NCBI RefSeq assembly: GCF_013283665.1 | Contig: NZ_JABEKU010000001.1 | Location: 2,921,137-2,985,136 of the forward strand | From: Ensifer sesbaniae | GTDB taxonomy: Bacteria > Pseudomonadota > Alphaproteobacteria > Rhizobiales > Rhizobiaceae | Length of the DNA: 64,000 nt | Reading direction: 5' to 3' | Shown here: positions 63,172 to 64,000 of the stretch, piece by piece | How positions within the stretch are numbered: the first letter of the stretch is position 1 | How the letters are laid out: the number at the start of each line of letters is the position of its first letter | Notes under the pieces: model-generated | What the model was told of the DNA's origin: nothing | Seen by the model: the letters and a program-made list of their open reading frames with translations, nothing else | Databases searched by the model: none | Translations under genes and position numbers: made by a program

Positions 63172-64000
63172 GCGGCTTGCCCTTCCTGTTCACCAACCCC
63201 GCCATCCTCGCCGCCCTAGTCGCCCTACCCGTCATATGGTGGCTGCTGCGCATGACGCCGCCAAGGCCCGCGGCCGAAGTCTTCCCGCCGCTGCGCATCC
63301 TGGCCTCCGTGATGAAGCGCGAGGAAACCCCGGCGCAAAGCCCCTGGTGGCTGACGCTGCTGCGCATGCTGATGGCCGCCGCGGTGATCCTGGCGATCGC
63401 CGACCCGGTGTTCAACCCGCGACAGAACACGCTTTCCTCCGCTGGTCCGCTCGCCCTCGTCATCGACAACAGCTGGGCGACGGTCTCCGATTGGGATCGG
63501 CGGGTCGAGACCGCCAATGCGCTCATCGACGATGCGGAAGCGAAGGATCTGCCGGTTTCGATCGTCTTCACGACCGACCGGCAGCACGACGCGACTCCGG
63601 CCTCGGCCACCACTGCGCGCGATCGTCTCGCCGCGGCGCAGCCGCAACCGCTGCCGGCCATGCGCGACCCCGCGCTCGCTGCCATGAAAGCCGCCCTTTC
63701 GAGCTCGCCGCCTGGCACGCTTGCCTTCCTCAGTGACGGGATCGAGACCGGGGACGGCCAGACGATGCGGCAAGTGGCGGAGATCGGCGCGGCCAACGTT
63801 CGCCGGATCGAAGGCAATGCGGAAAGCGCCATCGCGCTGACGTCCACGACCAACGAAAACGAAGGCATGCGGGTCACGGCATCGCGGCTGCCGCTTGGCG
63901 AGCCACGGGCCTATTACGTCTTTGCCCGTGACGCGCGCGGCACCGCCATTGCCGAAGGCGAACTCCGCTTCGGTGCAGGCGCCACGACGGCGAACGCTCT
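63168..64000 (+). CDS. BatA/DUF4159-type membrane VWA protein, N-terminal part
   Basis: Partial: the frame runs off the window at 64000 after about 277 codons. The N-terminus has the BatA-type helix LPFLFTNPAILAALVALPVIWWLLRM and a second helix LLRMLMAAAVILAIADPVF, followed by a VWA-like domain with DNSWATVSDWD (MIDAS changed to DNSWA). It is the third gene of the MoxR–DUF58–BatA operon, probably anchored in the inner membrane and handled by the MoxR ATPase. Downstream genes are unseen. Confidence 0.88.
   Translation, partial: MSGLPFLFTNPAILAALVALPVIWWLLRMTPPRPAAEVFPPLRILASVMKREETPAQSPWWLTLLRMLMAAAVILAIADPVFNPRQNTLSSAGPLALVIDNSWATVSDWDRRVETANALIDDAEAKDLPVSIVFTTDRQHDATPASATTARDRLAAAQPQPLPAMRDPALAAMKAALSSSPPGTLAFLSDGIETGDGQTMRQVAEIGAANVRRIEGNAESAIALTSTTNENEGMRVTASRLPLGEPRAYYVFARDARGTAIAEGELRFGAGATTANA

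Overview
The window is about 64 kb of GC-rich chromosome from an alphaproteobacterium of the Rhizobiaceae, most likely Sinorhizobium/Ensifer. This rests on protein families and gene neighbourhoods typical of that group (dnaG–yqeY–carA; lgt–NDUFAF7-like–pgeF; rplY–pth–ychF–MaoC), a BA14K-like protein, a ClpS2-type adaptor, and several copies of a two-hairpin intergenic repeat that looks like the rhizobial RIME family. There is no rRNA, tRNA, CRISPR array, prophage or intact insertion sequence. Most of it is housekeeping backbone with short accessory insertions.

Layout. 1–9.4 kb: start of kbl, recQ, a glycosyltransferase-like gene, dnaG, yqeY, carA, a GST and a LysR regulator. 9.6–17 kb: aspartate aminotransferase, then a Gram-negative sortase with its VIT/VWA substrate, a PQQ-type sugar dehydrogenase, a DUF3052 protein and a DMT exporter. 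17–22 kb: a cold-shock gene with an unusual leader, small secreted or envelope proteins (BA14K, SH3/DUF1236, a 54-aa membrane peptide, a Gly-rich hydrophobic protein), an MBL hydrolase and ilvE. 22–31.5 kb: a MarR–response regulator–histidine kinase operon behind a strong palindrome, a tyrosine phosphatase overlapping csaA, a LysR gene, proC–ybjN, ubiK, lgt and an NDUFAF7-like methyltransferase.

31.5–41.8 kb: a TRAP transporter operon sits inverted between the methyltransferase and pgeF, which are normally adjacent. It is followed by an M24-fold protein lacking the usual metal ligands, a lipoprotein, prs, and a divergent aldo/keto reductase–LysR pair. 41.8–46.6 kb: an aldehyde-catabolism module (DUF779, ALDH, a GAF–Fis activator without an AAA+ domain, candidate operator) and a BenE transporter. 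46.7–57.3 kb: rplY, pth, ychF and two MaoC genes, interrupted by a GGDEF–EAL protein with a periplasmic binding protein, a TetR/GFA pair with an operator, clpS2 and a small protein with a caspase-like His/Cys pattern. 57.4–64 kb: apt, DUF1059, a DUF1285–NUDIX–CCA operon, and the start of a MoxR–DUF58–BatA operon that runs off the end.

The most system-like accessory elements are the sortase/VIT-VWA pair, the ALDH regulatory module, the TRAP insertion, the GGDEF–EAL/binding-protein pair and the caspase-like protein. Where the longest frame gave a doubtful start, I moved it to the codon with the best Shine-Dalgarno (SD) spacing and family length.
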